Assembly (NCBI GenBank): GCA_034933685.1
Contig: JAYFNB010000017.1
Location: forward strand, 1 to 64,000
DNA: 64,000 nt
Origin: UBA8514 sp034933685
Lineage (GTDB): Bacteria; Bacillota; Clostridia; Lachnospirales; Anaerotignaceae
Reading direction: 5' to 3'
Positions within the stretch are counted from its first letter, which is position 1. Each line of letters opens with the position of its first letter. The notes below the pieces were generated by a model. That model had not been told where the DNA came from, searched no databases, and saw only the letters and a program-made list of their open reading frames with translations. Below are positions 8,466 to 16,737 of this stretch, in pieces. The translations under genes were made by a program, and so were the position numbers.

Positions 8466-9353
8466 ATGGAATATATTAAATTAAAATCCAGGGCAAAAAT
8501 CAACCTTACGTTGGATGTAATGGCTAAGCGTAACGATGGATACCATGACCTTGAAATGATTATGCAGACCGTTAGCCTTTATGACAGCATTTTTATTAAA
8601 AAGGCTGAAAAAGATGGCATAGTAATTAAAACCAACCTATACTATTTGCCCACTGATGAACGAAATATTACTTTCAAGGCAGCAAAGCTTATTAAGGACG
8701 AATTCGGTATACATCAAGGAGTTTATATTGAACTTACAAAGCGGATACCTGTTGCCGCAGGGCTTGCAGGCGGAAGCGGAAATTGCGCCGCAGTAATTAA
8801 GGGTATGAACAGGCTTTTTGATCTTAATTTATCGATGGATGCGATGATGGAGCTAGGGGCACGCCTTGGTTCTGATGTGCCATACTGCCTTATGGAGGGC
8901 ACTGCCTTTGCACAGGGACGTGGTGAGGTTTTAACAACTCTTGTACCTTGCCCGCATTTTTATGTGTTGTTGGCAAAGCCAGACATAAGCGTGTCTACAG
9001 CGTATGTTTATAAAAATCTTAAATTGGATGAGGTGAATAGCCATCCAAATACAAAGGCGATACTTAAGGCAATTGCAAGTGGAGATAAAGCCAGTATTTC
9101 TAAAGGACTTTGCAATGTTCTTGAAACCGTTACAATACCATACAGACCTATAGTTGGAGATATAAAAAAATTTATTGAAAAGCAAGGAGCGCAAGGAGTG
9201 CTTATGAGCGGAAGCGGACCTACGGTGTTTGCGCTGTTTGATGAAAAAGAAACCGCCAAAGAAACCGCAAAAAAGGTTAAAGATAAATTTAAAATAAAAG
9301 ATGTATATGTAACTGAAATATATAATTCAACAGGCGAAAAGGAGAGAAAGTAA
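8466..9353 (+). CDS. ispE: 4-diphosphocytidyl-2-C-methyl-D-erythritol kinase
   Basis: A 295-residue GHMP-superfamily kinase of the MEP isoprenoid pathway, which phosphorylates the 2-hydroxyl of CDP-methylerythritol with ATP. It shows the family start SRAKINLTLDV, the ATP-binding loop PVAAGLAGGSGNCAA (about residues 97-111), GSDVPYCL, and the C-terminal GHMP motif LMSGSGPTVFALF. Length fits the family (about 280-300). The ATG at 8466 is the only candidate compatible with the promoter; the ribosome site is weak (GGTGA). The gene ends 1 nt before the GntR gene, so the two are translationally linked. Confidence 0.96.
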   Translation: MEYIKLKSRAKINLTLDVMAKRNDGYHDLEMIMQTVSLYDSIFIKKAEKDGIVIKTNLYYLPTDERNITFKAAKLIKDEFGIHQGVYIELTKRIPVAAGLAGGSGNCAAVIKGMNRLFDLNLSMDAMMELGARLGSDVPYCLMEGTAFAQGRGEVLTTLVPCPHFYVLLAKPDISVSTAYVYKNLKLDEVNSHPNTKAILKAIASGDKASISKGLCNVLETVTIPYRPIVGDIKKFIEKQGAQGVLMSGSGPTVFALFDEKETAKETAKKVKDKFKIKDVYVTEIYNSTGEKERK

Positions 9354-9354
9354 T

Positions 9355-10020
9355 ATGGATTACAAATTTAATGTAAATGTTAATGAATATTTGCCACTTA
9401 GAGAGGTTGTTTTTAACAATTTAAGGGATGCGATACTTAATGGAGAGCTTAAACCTGGCGAGCGTTTGCTTGAAAATCAGTTGGCCGAAAAGCTAGGAGT
9501 AAGTCGTACACCTGTAAGAGAGGCGTTAAGAATGCTGGAGCAAGAAAATCTGGTTGCCCTTGTTCCGAGAAAGGGTGCACAGGTGCTGGATTTATCTGCC
9601 GCAGATATTAAGAATGTACTTGAAATAAGAAGTGCACTGGAGGCTGTTGCTATACGACATGCCTGCAGAAGCATGGATGAGGAACATCTTGAGGAGCTTA
9701 AAATATTGAATGTGGAATTTGAGCGCGCTTTTGAAGAAAAGGACTATGAAAGGGTTGCAACTACCGATGAAAAGATGCATGACATTATTTTTGCATCTGC
9801 CCATAATGACAGACTTGTGCAGATAATCAGTAATATGCGAGCACAGGTTTACCGTTACAGAATGGCATATTTAAAGGTATATGAAACAAAAACAGCAGTA
9901 GTTAACCACCACAGAGGTATTATAGCAGCCATAGAAAATCACCTTGAAGAAGAAGGAATAAAAGTGATGGCAGAGCACATAGAACATCAAACACAGGTTA
10001 TACTTAAATCCTTAAAATAA
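9355..10020 (+). CDS. GntR family regulator, FCD (FadR) subgroup
   Basis: A 221-residue regulator: N-terminal GntR winged helix (LREVVFNNLRDAILNGELKP, then LGVSRTPVREALRMLEQENL, residues about 15-75) and a C-terminal all-helical FCD ligand domain (EIRSALEAVAIRHA to the end) with the His/Asp positions typical of metal-assisted carboxylate binding (HDIIFASAHND, HHRGII). It is placed immediately behind ispE with AAGGAG upstream. FCD regulators sense organic acids or fatty acyl groups; the effector here is unknown. Confidence 0.92.
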   Translation: MDYKFNVNVNEYLPLREVVFNNLRDAILNGELKPGERLLENQLAEKLGVSRTPVREALRMLEQENLVALVPRKGAQVLDLSAADIKNVLEIRSALEAVAIRHACRSMDEEHLEELKILNVEFERAFEEKDYERVATTDEKMHDIIFASAHNDRLVQIISNMRAQVYRYRMAYLKVYETKTAVVNHHRGIIAAIENHLEEEGIKVMAEHIEHQTQVILKSLK

Positions 10021-10041
10021 GGTTACAAACTATATAATTAA

Positions 10042-10070
10042 TTGAAATTGGTTGTAATATGGAATAGAAT
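10042..10070 (+). promoter_or_regulatory. Promoter of the LysM/G5-walR-walK operon
   Basis: TTGAAA at 10042-10047, 17-bp spacer, TAGAAT at 10065-10070. A WalR-like half site TGTAAT (10053-10058) lies in the spacer, but no complete box is present. Confidence 0.6.
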
Positions 10071-10115
10071 GGATTAAATCAGAAAAAATAAATAAAATAC
10101 AAGGAGGAACTGTAT

Positions 10116-11192
10116 ATGAGTGGTTCACAGGGCAGGCAAAATGGGAAAAAAACAATATACAGCTCCAATCCTGAGGTTAAACACACTACGGGAGTGTACC
10201 ATCAGGGGAGAGACAAGCGTAAAGAACTTAGGTTTAACAGGCGGAAAAGGCAACGAAGACAGCTTAAAATAGGCGTAATAATTTCACTTATTGCTATTGT
10301 GGCATTTTCTATGTTTATTGTTCTTCGCAAAAACGCAGTAAAGGTATATGTTGGCGAGGAATATGTTGATATGCTTAAAAAAAGCAAGATTACGGCAGAG
10401 GATTTTTTAAATACAGTTACAGCACAGCTTGCAAGTGAGGTTGGCACAAATGTTAAAATAAACGAGGAAATAAAATTTGTGCCCGCGCGTGGCAGCAAAA
10501 AGGAATTTGTAACATCTGAATATGCTATTTCTAAAATAAAGCAGATGGTAACTTATAAAGTAGAAGCAGCAGTAATTACAGTGGATGGGGCAGAAATACT
10601 GGCACTTGCTACCCAGGAACAAGCCAAGGAAATTTTAGATGGAATTATTGCCGAATATGTACCAGAAGGTTCTAATATAGTTGAAAGTGGATTTGTTGAA
10701 AAGGTTGAAACCATTACAAAATTTGTTGATTCTGGTACCATTGTGTCCAAGGAAGAAGCTATTGCTAAGCTTACAGCAGGAACAAGCACAACTAAAGATT
10801 ATTCCATTGTATCAGGAGATACTTTGTTTAAAATTGCCACAAAAAACAGCATAACTGTTGAGGATGTTTTGGCGGCAAACCCAGGCATGACGGTTGACAC
10901 CAAACTTAAGGTGGGCGATAAAATAAATTTGAAGATTATGGTGCCTTTTATTTCAGTTAAAACAGCAGAAAGCACAGTGTTTACCGAAAAACAAGAAAAA
11001 CAGGTTGAATACAGGCAGGATAATACCAAACCTGTTAGTTATAAAAAGGTTATACAGCAAGGCAAAGATGGACAAAAAGAGGTTACCACGCAAATTATAA
11101 GAATAAATGGTTTTGAAAGCGAGCAAAAAACGGTATCTGAAACCATCACCGTTGAGCCTGTTACAGAAATTATTGTTGTGGGTACAAAATAA
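10116..11192 (+). CDS. Membrane-anchored LysM and G5 domain protein
   Basis: A 358-residue wall-binding protein: a very basic cytoplasmic N-terminus (RRKRQRRQ), one membrane anchor at about residues 51-69, two repeat-like extracellular segments, a LysM peptidoglycan-binding domain (YSIVSGDTLFKIATKNSIT to GDKINL, about 228-272) and a G5 domain (about 278-356). Clostridial relatives usually continue into an M23 (LytM) endopeptidase; here the protein stops straight after G5 and no peptidase frame follows. It lies 22 bp upstream of walR with the same orientation, so it is probably cotranscribed with the WalRK system that controls wall hydrolases. A structural or signal-sensing role is inferred. 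Confidence 0.85.
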   Translation: MSGSQGRQNGKKTIYSSNPEVKHTTGVYHQGRDKRKELRFNRRKRQRRQLKIGVIISLIAIVAFSMFIVLRKNAVKVYVGEEYVDMLKKSKITAEDFLNTVTAQLASEVGTNVKINEEIKFVPARGSKKEFVTSEYAISKIKQMVTYKVEAAVITVDGAEILALATQEQAKEILDGIIAEYVPEGSNIVESGFVEKVETITKFVDSGTIVSKEEAIAKLTAGTSTTKDYSIVSGDTLFKIATKNSITVEDVLAANPGMTVDTKLKVGDKINLKIMVPFISVKTAESTVFTEKQEKQVEYRQDNTKPVSYKKVIQQGKDGQKEVTTQIIRINGFESEQKTVSETITVEPVTEIIVVGTK

Positions 11193-11214
11193 TAAATAGT
11201 GGCGGAGGTATTAA

Positions 11215-11910
11215 ATGGACAGAAAGATACTTGTTGTTGACGATGAAAAAAATATAGTGGATATTATAAAGTTCAACCTTAAAAAAGAGGGTTATGAGGT
11301 TATTACAGCATCAGACGGAGAAGAGGCGGTTTTAAAAACCTTTGAGGAAAACCCAGATCTTATTCTGCTGGACATAATGATGCCAAGGGTAGATGGTTAC
11401 GAGGCCTGCAAAAAAATCAGAGAAAAGTATGATACACCAATTATTATGCTTACGGCAAGAGCAGAAGAGGTTGACAAGGTGCTAGGGTTGGAATTGGGAG
11501 CAGACGACTATGTTACAAAGCCCTTTGGTGTGAGGGAACTTATGGCACGTGTTAAGGCAAACCTTAGGCGAAAATCTGTTGCACCACAGGCGGAGGAAGC
11601 CGCAAAAGGCAACACATTAGTTTTTGGCATACTTGAGGTTGATATGGACCTTTATGAGGTAAAAAAAGATGGCAAGATTGTGGAACTTACCTTCAGAGAG
11701 TTTGAACTTTTAAAGTTCTTAGCCACACAGAAAGCACAAATTTTTTCACGCGAAACATTGCTTGAAAAGGTTTGGGGTTACGAATATTTTGGCGATGTGC
11801 GTACAGTGGATGTAACTGTTAGACGCCTTAGGGAAAAAGTAGAAACTGATCCGGCACGCCCGCAGTACATACTTACAAAACGTGGTGTGGGTTACTATTT
11901 CGGCAGTTAA
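11215..11910 (+). CDS. walR: Response regulator WalR (YycF), OmpR/PhoB type
   Basis: A 231-residue regulator of cell-wall metabolism. The receiver domain has the acidic pair in VVDDEK, phospho-acceptor Asp53 (LILLDIMMP), the Thr in MLTAR and the Lys in VTKPFG. The C-terminal winged helix has TFREFELLKFLATQ and RTVDVTVRRLREKVE. Identity as WalR rather than a PhoB paralogue rests on the neighbours walK, YycH-like, YycI-like and walJ. A good WalR box lies downstream of walK at 13733-13749. Confidence 0.93.
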   Translation: MDRKILVVDDEKNIVDIIKFNLKKEGYEVITASDGEEAVLKTFEENPDLILLDIMMPRVDGYEACKKIREKYDTPIIMLTARAEEVDKVLGLELGADDYVTKPFGVRELMARVKANLRRKSVAPQAEEAAKGNTLVFGILEVDMDLYEVKKDGKIVELTFREFELLKFLATQKAQIFSRETLLEKVWGYEYFGDVRTVDVTVRRLREKVETDPARPQYILTKRGVGYYFGS

Positions 11911-11923
11911 AAGGTGGACACGC

Positions 11924-13696
11924 ATGAAAAGTATAAAATGGAAGCTGATAGCGATGTATCTGGGTTTGGTGCTTATTGTAATGATGGTAAGCGGAAGTTA
12001 TATTTTAATCAGCCTGCAAAACATAGAAATGGATAAGGCGAAAAGCCAAATGGAACTTTATGCCCAAAAGGTAAGTGAGCAAGTGGTGCTTTCCTATGAA
12101 GAGGACAGCTTTCAGACAGGGCTTATTCAGTTTAGTAAAAGTGGCAGTAACTCTGCGCAGTTACAAGGCAACATTTTAAACAAAACAGGGGAAACCATAG
12201 CTACTACAACTACAAGCAAACCACCTTACCCAAGTTACAAAAATTCTGCAATCATAGGCGCAATGGCAGGCAATGCAAACTTTTCAAAAACCAGCACAGA
12301 TCAGGATATTACAGGAATACAATACTTAAGCTATGCTTATCCAGTGGTGCTTAATGGGGAAGCCGAGTATGTTATCTATACTCGTATGGATGCAGGGGCT
12401 ATACATGAGAGCATTAATCAAACTCGAAGAACCATTATGTTTAGCATGGTGCTGGCTCTTTTTATGGCGGCACTGATGGGTTATGTTTTTGCCAAAACCC
12501 TTACAGGCCCCATCGTGGCACTTACAGGCAAGGCAAAGGAATTGGCACAGGGAAAGCTAGACCAAAGTGTAAAAGTGTTTTCAGATGATGAAATAGGTCA
12601 GCTTTCGGAAAGCTTTAACTACATGGCAAGTGAACTTAATAACACCATGGGCGAAATTTCAAGAGAAAAAAATAAATTTGAGATTATACTTCATAACATG
12701 ACTGATGGCGTTGTTTCCTTTGACAGGGATGGAAATGTGATGCACTACAACAGTGCAAGCATGGAATTACTTGGTTTTAGCAAAACAGATTTTACCTTTG
12801 ACGAATTTATAAAAAAGTTCGATATAAATGCAGGAATTTATATAGACATGATAGGGCAGGAGTTTACCAAAACAGTAAGCTTTTGGGCACAAAACAAGTA
12901 TATAAACGCCAGCTTTTCTCCCTATACCAGCGAAAGAAAAGAGATGGAAGGTCTTGTGGTTGTTTTGCAGGACAACACCGAGCTTAAAAAGTTAGATGAT
13001 ATGCGCAAGGAATTTGTTGCCAATGTTTCTCACGAGCTTAGAACGCCGCTTACCACGGTTAAAAGCTACACAGAGACTTTAATGGACGGCGCAATTGATG
13101 ACCGTGAAGTGGCAATGGAGTTTTTGGATATTATAAATAATGAGGCAGACAGAATGTCCTTTTTGGTTCGTGATTTATTACAGCTTTCACGGTTTGACAA
13201 TAAACAGATTGTTCTTAGTTATTCGCAAATTAACCTTAATGATTTTGTTACAGACAATATTCGCCAAAGCAAAATACATGCTGAAAACAAACAGCAGAGC
13301 CTTACATTTACACCTTTGCAAACAGATGTTTATATTACTGCCGATAAGGATAGAATTACGCAGGTAATGAATAACGTGCTTACCAATGCAATTAAATATA
13401 GCCAAGAGGGTGCGGATATATCTGTTAGGATAGAAGAAAGCGAAAAATATTACAAAATTGTAGTTAAAGACACTGGCATGGGCATACAAAAAGAGGATTT
13501 AAACAGAATTTTCGAGCGTTTTTACCGTGTGGATAAAGCCAGAAGCCGTGCAATGGGCGGAACAGGACTTGGACTTGCTATTGCAAAAGAAATTATGGAA
13601 AGCCACGGTGGGAAAATTACAGCTGAAAGTCAATATGGCAGTGGAACAACAATGACAATGTGGTTTCTTAAAAAATTAGAGGTTCAAGAAATTTAA
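11924..13696 (+). CDS. walK: Sensor histidine kinase WalK (YycG)
   Basis: A 590-residue membrane kinase: TM1 about residues 8-30, an extracellular sensor domain of roughly 140 residues, TM2 about 172-192, HAMP (GPIVALTGKAKELAQGKLDQ), PAS (about 240-350), HisKA with His370 in NVSHELRTPLT, and HATPase_c with N, G1 (DTGMGI) and G2 (GGTGLGLAIAK) boxes. The ATG at 11924, behind AAGGTGG, is preferred over the GTG at 11882, which would lie inside walR. It phosphorylates WalR; activity in this family is modulated by YycH/YycI proteins, both of which appear downstream. Confidence 0.94.
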   Translation: MKSIKWKLIAMYLGLVLIVMMVSGSYILISLQNIEMDKAKSQMELYAQKVSEQVVLSYEEDSFQTGLIQFSKSGSNSAQLQGNILNKTGETIATTTTSKPPYPSYKNSAIIGAMAGNANFSKTSTDQDITGIQYLSYAYPVVLNGEAEYVIYTRMDAGAIHESINQTRRTIMFSMVLALFMAALMGYVFAKTLTGPIVALTGKAKELAQGKLDQSVKVFSDDEIGQLSESFNYMASELNNTMGEISREKNKFEIILHNMTDGVVSFDRDGNVMHYNSASMELLGFSKTDFTFDEFIKKFDINAGIYIDMIGQEFTKTVSFWAQNKYINASFSPYTSERKEMEGLVVVLQDNTELKKLDDMRKEFVANVSHELRTPLTTVKSYTETLMDGAIDDREVAMEFLDIINNEADRMSFLVRDLLQLSRFDNKQIVLSYSQINLNDFVTDNIRQSKIHAENKQQSLTFTPLQTDVYITADKDRITQVMNNVLTNAIKYSQEGADISVRIEESEKYYKIVVKDTGMGIQKEDLNRIFERFYRVDKARSRAMGGTGLGLAIAKEIMESHGGKITAESQYGSGTTMTMWFLKKLEVQEI

Positions 13697-13732
13697 AGCT
13701 GGCGATAAAGTGTAATTTAAAAGTAAGCATGA

Positions 13733-13765
13733 TGTAATATAATTGTAACAATAATAGTGTATAAT
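13733..13765 (+). promoter_or_regulatory. WalR box and promoter upstream of the yycH-like cluster
   Basis: TGTAAT (13733-13738), 5 bp, TGTAAC (13744-13749) is an exact match to the published WalR/YycF consensus TGTWAH-N5-TGTWAH. A TATAAT -10 box stands 10 bp further down (13760-13765), so the box takes the place of a -35 element, as in PhoB-type activation. A partial copy (TGTAAT at 13711, then AGTAAG) precedes it. Confidence 0.8.
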
Positions 13766-13863
13766 TCTTCCTATAACAAAAGAAAAATGTGGATAATATA
13801 TATAGTGAACGTGAATTGATGTAGGCGAGTCTTACATTGCTTAATGGAAGGAGGCTGTATGCG

Positions 13864-14307
13864 ATGAAAAAGATGTTTATGGGTTTGTTGGTTGGATTTC
13901 TGCTATGCATAAGTGCAAGCGTTGCGTATGCAGATTCTGTACAGGCGGCACAGGTGGAAATATGCATTACAGGAGATTTGGATTTTCAGAAGGAAAAGGT
14001 TTCTACATTTAATGATTCAAAAACAATTTCTGGCACGGCAGAAAAAGGCACAGCTATAAATATCGTTGTGTATACAAAAAGTCGTTTAGGAAAACTTACA
14101 GAGTCCGAAAACTACAGCGTTGAGGTTGGGGATTCCAATCTTTTCAGCCAAGCGGTAGGTCTTAGCTTAGGCGAAAATTATATTGAGTTTAAGGCAAGCA
14201 TGGAAGGCTTAGATGACTATGAAGGAAATGTTACCGTAAGCCGAAAGAATAAAGCAATAAAAACTCAGCTGGAGAACAGCATTTATATACCCGGAGGAAG
14301 TTTGTGA
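13864..14307 (+). CDS. Small secreted protein of the wal locus, unknown
   Basis: A 147-residue protein with a clear signal peptide (MKKMFMGLLVGFLLCISASV, cleavage after AYA near residue 23) and a mature domain that looks like an all-beta, Ig-like fold (alternating hydrophobic residues, a GTAEKGTAINIVVYTKS strand pair). I do not recognise the family. AAGGAGG stands 9 nt before the ATG at 13864. It lies between walK and the YycH-like gene, behind a WalR box, so it is probably the first gene of a WalR-controlled unit. Confidence 0.75.
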   Translation: MKKMFMGLLVGFLLCISASVAYADSVQAAQVEICITGDLDFQKEKVSTFNDSKTISGTAEKGTAINIVVYTKSRLGKLTESENYSVEVGDSNLFSQAVGLSLGENYIEFKASMEGLDDYEGNVTVSRKNKAIKTQLENSIYIPGGSL

Positions 14308-14344
14308 AAATTCATAAATATTGGATTAAAGCGGTGAGTATACA

Positions 14345-15772
14345 ATGAAAACTATAAGTTTCAGCAAAATTAAGAATTTTGTAATAGTGGGGTTGATTTT
14401 TGCTGCGGTTTATCAAACAGGAACGTTATGGCTTGGCAATTACACAGGCCATAACTTTTTTTATTCTGTTTTAAATACCAATAGTGGTGACAGAGGTGAA
14501 AAAAATACATCATCCACTGTTATAGATGCACAAAAAATAGTGGTTGGATATGGGAATAAATCCTTTAGCCTAATTTATCCAGGGCTTATGGGCGGAAAGG
14601 ATATTTTGTTTAAAACAAACAGTTTTATTTCGTCAGTTTTGAAAAACGGAAAGTATGTTGGAACTGAGGAAACAGAGTTAGAGCAATATATAAGCCAAAA
14701 ATGTGTGGTTTATGACTTTGCTTTTGATGTGTCCGCAACACAGTATTTTATTGGTATGGGTACGGCAAAGAATGAAGACCTTAGCCAGATAAACTTCATA
14801 AACCAAATTATTGCGGTGCCATCTGCTGGAAAAAGTGACATAAGCTATTTGTACATTGTAGATGCAGATACAGGAAAAACAAATATATTTGAAGCAGATG
14901 CAAATGATGAAGGTGACAAGCTGTACGCCGCAATTGAGGAACAAGATGAAATTAATGTTGACAAAATAAAATATATATCAACTAAGCAAAGCGGTTTTAA
15001 CATATTTAAAGAAAACACTTTTATGCCTCAGTGGACGCAAAACAGCTACGAATATGCACCAATAAACAAGGTTAGCGTTTTTAAAGGTTTTGGAGATGAC
15101 ATTGAAAATGCCATTGAAAGGGGAACATCAGGATTTTTTGACAACTATTACACAAAAACCCTAACAGAAGATACAAACGGTGTTTATATGATTAGCGATG
15201 ACAACACTGTGGTTAAATACAATCCACAAGGCACAATAGAGTATTACAATTACCAAGGGGCTGCGGATAAAACGGATCAAACACTTTCAACAGCATATTA
15301 CGCATGCAAGGAATTTTTGAAAACAGACGCGACTCTTAATACAAGGCTATTTTTATCTGATGTTCAGCTGAAAAGTGACGGACTTATATTTTGCTTTGAC
15401 TACTGCATAAATGATATGCCTATATTTTTGTCCGATGATATTAAAGAAAATCTATCCATACAGCATGCCGCGGAGGTAGTTGTTGAAAACAACACAGTTA
15501 AAAAATATAAGCGTTATGCCTATGACTTTCAGATTTCTTCAAAACGTGACCAAAGGGTAGAGGTAGATTTTTTGGGTGCAATGAACCAGGCAATTGCAAG
15601 TGCAGGCAATGTAGGTGCGGTAACTGAAATTGAAGATATTGTGTTGGCTTATTACGTTGATGACGGGGCAGAGAATTACCTTAAATGGTTTACATATGTA
15701 GACGGCGGAATATATACTGTTGATGCAGCGAAGGATACACCAAAACAAGATGTAGTAGAGGATGAACAATAA
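14345..15772 (+). CDS. YycH-like regulator of WalK
   Basis: A 475-residue protein with one N-terminal membrane segment (about residues 10-27) and a large extracellular part. Size, topology and position between walK and a YycI-like gene fit YycH, which contacts the WalK transmembrane region. Sequence similarity to YycH is low by eye, so the assignment leans on synteny. The stop codon is followed directly by the next start (TAAATG), giving tight coupling to the YycI-like gene, and YycH and YycI act as a complex in Bacillus. Confidence 0.75.
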   Translation: MKTISFSKIKNFVIVGLIFAAVYQTGTLWLGNYTGHNFFYSVLNTNSGDRGEKNTSSTVIDAQKIVVGYGNKSFSLIYPGLMGGKDILFKTNSFISSVLKNGKYVGTEETELEQYISQKCVVYDFAFDVSATQYFIGMGTAKNEDLSQINFINQIIAVPSAGKSDISYLYIVDADTGKTNIFEADANDEGDKLYAAIEEQDEINVDKIKYISTKQSGFNIFKENTFMPQWTQNSYEYAPINKVSVFKGFGDDIENAIERGTSGFFDNYYTKTLTEDTNGVYMISDDNTVVKYNPQGTIEYYNYQGAADKTDQTLSTAYYACKEFLKTDATLNTRLFLSDVQLKSDGLIFCFDYCINDMPIFLSDDIKENLSIQHAAEVVVENNTVKKYKRYAYDFQISSKRDQRVEVDFLGAMNQAIASAGNVGAVTEIEDIVLAYYVDDGAENYLKWFTYVDGGIYTVDAAKDTPKQDVVEDEQ

Positions 15773-16633
15773 ATGGATTGGGAAAAGGTAAAAAGGATAT
15801 TCATATGGTTGCTTATAGGTCTTAACATAGGCCTTTTTGGTGCGAACTATATTACAAACCGACAGTATGTTATGACAAGTGCGCAGGAAAAAGCCATTTA
15901 TGAGGTTCTGGGTGCTAACGGCATTGGCATGTATACCGACCTTATTAAAACGACAAAACCAATGCGTCAGCTTAGTGTTATGGTGGCGTCGTTGGAAACT
16001 GAAAATTTTAAACGCATGTTTTTTGATAAAGGAGAGGAGGTAAAGATTACTCTGGAGTTTGAGAAAACCATATTTTCCAGTGATTCTAAAAGCCTTATCG
16101 TGCAGGATAACAATATTGTTTTTCTTAACCCTAGCGGAAGCGGACATATAGATACATTTACTAAGGAAACAGCTTTAAAAGCTGCCGATGAATTTATTAA
16201 AAATGTTGGAATGAAAACAGGGCAAAATATAAAGCTTGAAAGTGTGGATTATGACGACGGGAAATACGTTTTTGAATACAATGAAAGGTACAAGGACTTT
16301 AAACTTTTCAGCAATGCGAAAAAAATTACAGTATCTGAAAATGGTGTAATTATGGCAAGTGCGGCGTATTACACAGTGCAGAATTTTGTTGGTGAAAACA
16401 GAAAAATTTGTGCCTGTGATGAGGCTTTGCTTACATTTTTAGGCGAAATTAAAAAAGAAGGTAAAACAGACGGTGTATACATAGAAAAAATCGAGTTGGG
16501 ATATGATTTTCAGGATTATGGAGACGTTGCAGACGGAAGTAAGTTAAAGCTGATACCGTGCTATAGAATTTTTATATCAGGTTCTTCCAAGGTATATCTA
16601 ATTAATGCCTACACTAATGAAATTATGAAATAA
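15773..16633 (+). CDS. YycI-like regulator of WalK
   Basis: A 286-residue protein starting MDWEKVKRIFIWLLIGLNIG, the MDW-x-K-x-K-x-IFI opening typical of YycI, followed by a single membrane anchor and an extracellular alpha/beta domain. It directly abuts the YycH-like gene. In Bacillus and Staphylococcus YycI pairs with YycH to tune WalK. I find the opening motif and synteny convincing. The usual next gene, walJ, is displaced here by a MATE pump and murA. Confidence 0.82.
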   Translation: MDWEKVKRIFIWLLIGLNIGLFGANYITNRQYVMTSAQEKAIYEVLGANGIGMYTDLIKTTKPMRQLSVMVASLETENFKRMFFDKGEEVKITLEFEKTIFSSDSKSLIVQDNNIVFLNPSGSGHIDTFTKETALKAADEFIKNVGMKTGQNIKLESVDYDDGKYVFEYNERYKDFKLFSNAKKITVSENGVIMASAAYYTVQNFVGENRKICACDEALLTFLGEIKKEGKTDGVYIEKIELGYDFQDYGDVADGSKLKLIPCYRIFISGSSKVYLINAYTNEIMK

Positions 16634-16682
16634 TAGCCATGCTCCAAATTAAATACTTGATAGTTTGAAAATTTGATTGAAC

Positions 16683-16711
16683 TTGTTTTTTGCTTTTTTC
16701 AGCGTTATAAT
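16683..16711 (+). promoter_or_regulatory. Promoter of the second MATE gene
   Basis: TTGTTT at 16683-16688, 17-bp spacer, TATAAT at 16706-16711. Confidence 0.55.
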
Positions 16712-16737
16712 GAAAGCAAAAACTTTTGGGGTGCAGT

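Noticed and set aside
15539..16147. 202-codon minus-strand frame across the YycH/YycI junction
   Set aside because: Antisense to two coupled real genes; low-complexity Cys/Phe/Ile/His-rich product typical of shadow frames.
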